This document shows positions 6,512-7,886 of a stretch of 7,886 nt of DNA, piece by piece; the first letter of the stretch is position 1; every line of letters begins with the position of its first letter. The translations under genes and the position numbers were made by a program. The notes under the pieces are model-generated. The model saw only the letters and a program-made list of their open reading frames with translations. It searched no databases and was not told the origin of the DNA. The DNA is from Desulfobacteraceae bacterium (lineage in GTDB: Bacteria; Desulfobacterota; Desulfobacteria; Desulfobacterales; JAABPS01), in NCBI GenBank assembly GCA_011391835.1, contig JAABPS010000122.1:1-7886 (forward strand). Direction: 5' to 3'.

Positions 6512-7886
6512 ATGTTCGGAATTTGTTCTTACGGGGGGTATGTGCCAAGGTACAGACTCAACCGTGGACTTGTTTACGGCGCCATGGGCTGGATGAATCC
6601 CGCCAATATCACCAATGCGGCGGGTGAAAAGGCTGTGGCAAATTTTGATGAGGACAGTATCACAATGGCTGTTGCTGCTGGCATCGACGCTCTAAACGGC
6701 ATCGACCGATCCACCGTGGACGCAGTATATTTTGCATCCACCACCATGCCCTATAAGGAAAGGTTAAATGCAGGAATTATTGCGCCAGCGCTTGGATTAA
6801 AAGATCAGGTACGTGCGGCGGACTTTTCAGGCGGCATCAAGGCGGGCACCACGGCACTGCTCGCAGCACTGGAAGGCGTTGAGTCAAAAAGGCTGAACAC
6901 TGCGGTTGTCACGTCTGCGGATTGCAGACTGGGAAAACCGGCATCCCCACAGGAGTTGATCTTTGGAGACGCAGCCGCAGCCCTGGTGGTAGGGAGTAAA
7001 AATGTCATAGCGGAATTTAAGGGGTACTATTCCGTAACCTATGACTTTGGAGACCATTACCGGGGAGCCTTTACCAAATATGACCGTCAGTGGGAGGAAC
7101 GCTGGATCCGTGATCTTGGATTCATGAAGTTTATCCCAGAAGCAGTAAACGGACTTCTGGAAAAATATAAAGTAAAGATAACGGACTTCAAAAAAGTTGT
7201 TTATCCATGTCACTATAGCGGCGCGCGAAAATCACTGAACAAGCTGCTCGGCATCGCACCTGAAGCGGATCAGAACAATCTTCAGGCTGAAATAGGCGAA
7301 ACCGGAACACCTCACGCGCTTGTCATGCTGGTAAAATCTCTGGAAGATGCAAAGCCCGGAGACAAAATTTTAGTCATCAGTTTTGGCAGTGGATGTGACG
7401 CACTGTTTTTTGAAGTAACGGACGCTAACAAAAAGCTGAAAAACATCACCGGCATCTCCGGAAGTCTGGCCAATAAGGCAAATCTGGACAATTATACCAA
7501 ATACCTTGTATGGCGTGACATTCTGCCCGGCGATAGAGGCATGCGCGGAGAAGAAGACAACTGGACCCGCTGGTCATCTTTGTGGCGGTCAAGAAAATTT
7601 ATCCTTGGCTTGTGGGGAGGAAAGTGCAAGAAATGCGGAACTCCGCAGCTCCCTCCCCAGCAGATATGCGTCAATCCCAAATGCCAGGCCGTAAACCAGA
7701 TGGAACCCTATCTATTCTCGGATAAGATAGGCAAAATCGCAAGCTTTACCGGAGATATGCTCGCTGCGTCGGTGAATCCTCCGGCAATTTATGGCGCTGT
7801 CGAATTTAATGGGGGCGGTAAATTCTATTTTGATTTCACGGACTGCGATCTGGCATCACTGAAAACCGATATGCCTGTTTATATGA
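6512..7886 (+). CDS. HMG-CoA synthase-family (thiolase-fold) protein fused to C-terminal zinc-ribbon/OB-fold (DUF35) domain, 3'-truncated by window edge
   Basis: The frame is open from ATG 6512 to the window end (458 codons, no stop). Residues 1 to about 310 resemble HMG-CoA synthase/KAS III-like thiolase-fold enzymes: MFGICSYGGYVPRYRL at the start, RAADFSGGIKAGTTALLAAL (101-120), ELIFGDAAAALVVG (148-161), VYPCHYSGARKS (230-241) and VISFGSGCDALFFEV (288-302). From about 355 a DUF35-type module follows, with a rubredoxin-like zinc knuckle C372-X2-C375-X10-C386-X4-C391 and the start of an OB fold (KIASFTGDMLA). Established enzymes of this fold use a Cys just before the AGT stretch (archaeal HMGS: ACKAGT); here the aligned residue is Ile109 (GGIKAGT), so classical acyl-Cys condensation looks unlikely. 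DUF35 partners are known to support thiolase-fold CoA enzymes, as with archaeal HMGS and BbsA/BbsB of toluene catabolism. Acyl-CoA metabolism is inferred; the reaction is not determined. It sits 34 bases after a TetR gene and is probably co-transcribed. Confidence 0.85.
   Translation, partial: MFGICSYGGYVPRYRLNRGLVYGAMGWMNPANITNAAGEKAVANFDEDSITMAVAAGIDALNGIDRSTVDAVYFASTTMPYKERLNAGIIAPALGLKDQVRAADFSGGIKAGTTALLAALEGVESKRLNTAVVTSADCRLGKPASPQELIFGDAAAALVVGSKNVIAEFKGYYSVTYDFGDHYRGAFTKYDRQWEERWIRDLGFMKFIPEAVNGLLEKYKVKITDFKKVVYPCHYSGARKSLNKLLGIAPEADQNNLQAEIGETGTPHALVMLVKSLEDAKPGDKILVISFGSGCDALFFEVTDANKKLKNITGISGSLANKANLDNYTKYLVWRDILPGDRGMRGEEDNWTRWSSLWRSRKFILGLWGGKCKKCGTPQLPPQQICVNPKCQAVNQMEPYLFSDKIGKIASFTGDMLAASVNPPAIYGAVEFNGGGKFYFDFTDCDLASLKTDMPVYM

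Noticed and set aside
6805..7213. Minus-strand open frames inside the HMGS-like gene
   Set aside because: They are antisense to a well-supported coding sequence, lack family motifs and have no plausible initiation site.

Overview
The window is a gene-dense bacterial chromosomal segment with moderate G+C and E. coli-like signals. It holds six genes, and the first and last run off the window edges. A PBP1C-type penicillin-binding protein together with NagZ and MltG shows a Gram-negative peptidoglycan toolkit. The style of the NagZ and radical SAM motifs, and an HMG-CoA synthase-like/DUF35 fusion behind a TetR regulator, fit an anaerobic Desulfobacterota (former Deltaproteobacteria) lineage. Desulfobacterales would be my best guess, but this is inference from family style and not from a marker gene.

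Left block (1-4136), cell-wall metabolism. The 3' two-thirds or more of pbpC lies on the + strand and converges, with a 23-base gap, on a two-gene minus-strand unit read mltG then nagZ. The two minus-strand genes are four bases apart, and the nagZ ribosome-binding site lies inside the last codons of mltG. The three products cover synthesis of glycan and cross-links (PbpC), endolytic cutting of nascent glycan strands (MltG) and cytoplasmic removal of GlcNAc from recycled muropeptides (NagZ).

Middle block (4137-5525). A 222-base divergent intergenic region separates mltG from a + strand radical SAM gene. It holds a credible sigma70-like promoter for mltG-nagZ, a 9-base direct repeat at exactly 20-base spacing, a short inverted repeat, and a perfect 14-base FNR/CRP-type palindrome (TTGAT-N4-ATCAA) about 72 bases before the radical SAM start. 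The radical SAM protein is of unknown function and its cluster motif is CX4CX2C instead of the usual CX3CX2C.

Right block (5526-7886). An AT-rich spacer with a weak hairpin and two inverted repeats leads into a TetR-family regulator. One of the repeats overlaps the possible start codon of that regulator. Thirty-four bases later, behind a very strong Shine-Dalgarno sequence, comes a thiolase-fold protein of the HMG-CoA synthase family fused to a zinc-ribbon/OB-fold (DUF35) domain; it is cut by the window end. The usual catalytic cysteine of this fold is not where it would be expected. The pair looks like the start of a CoA-ester metabolism operon under local TetR control. I see no RNA genes, mobile elements, CRISPR array or clear evidence of a wholly new system. 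The most distinctive points are the odd radical SAM motif with its FNR-like site, and the cysteine-less HMGS-like/DUF35 fusion.
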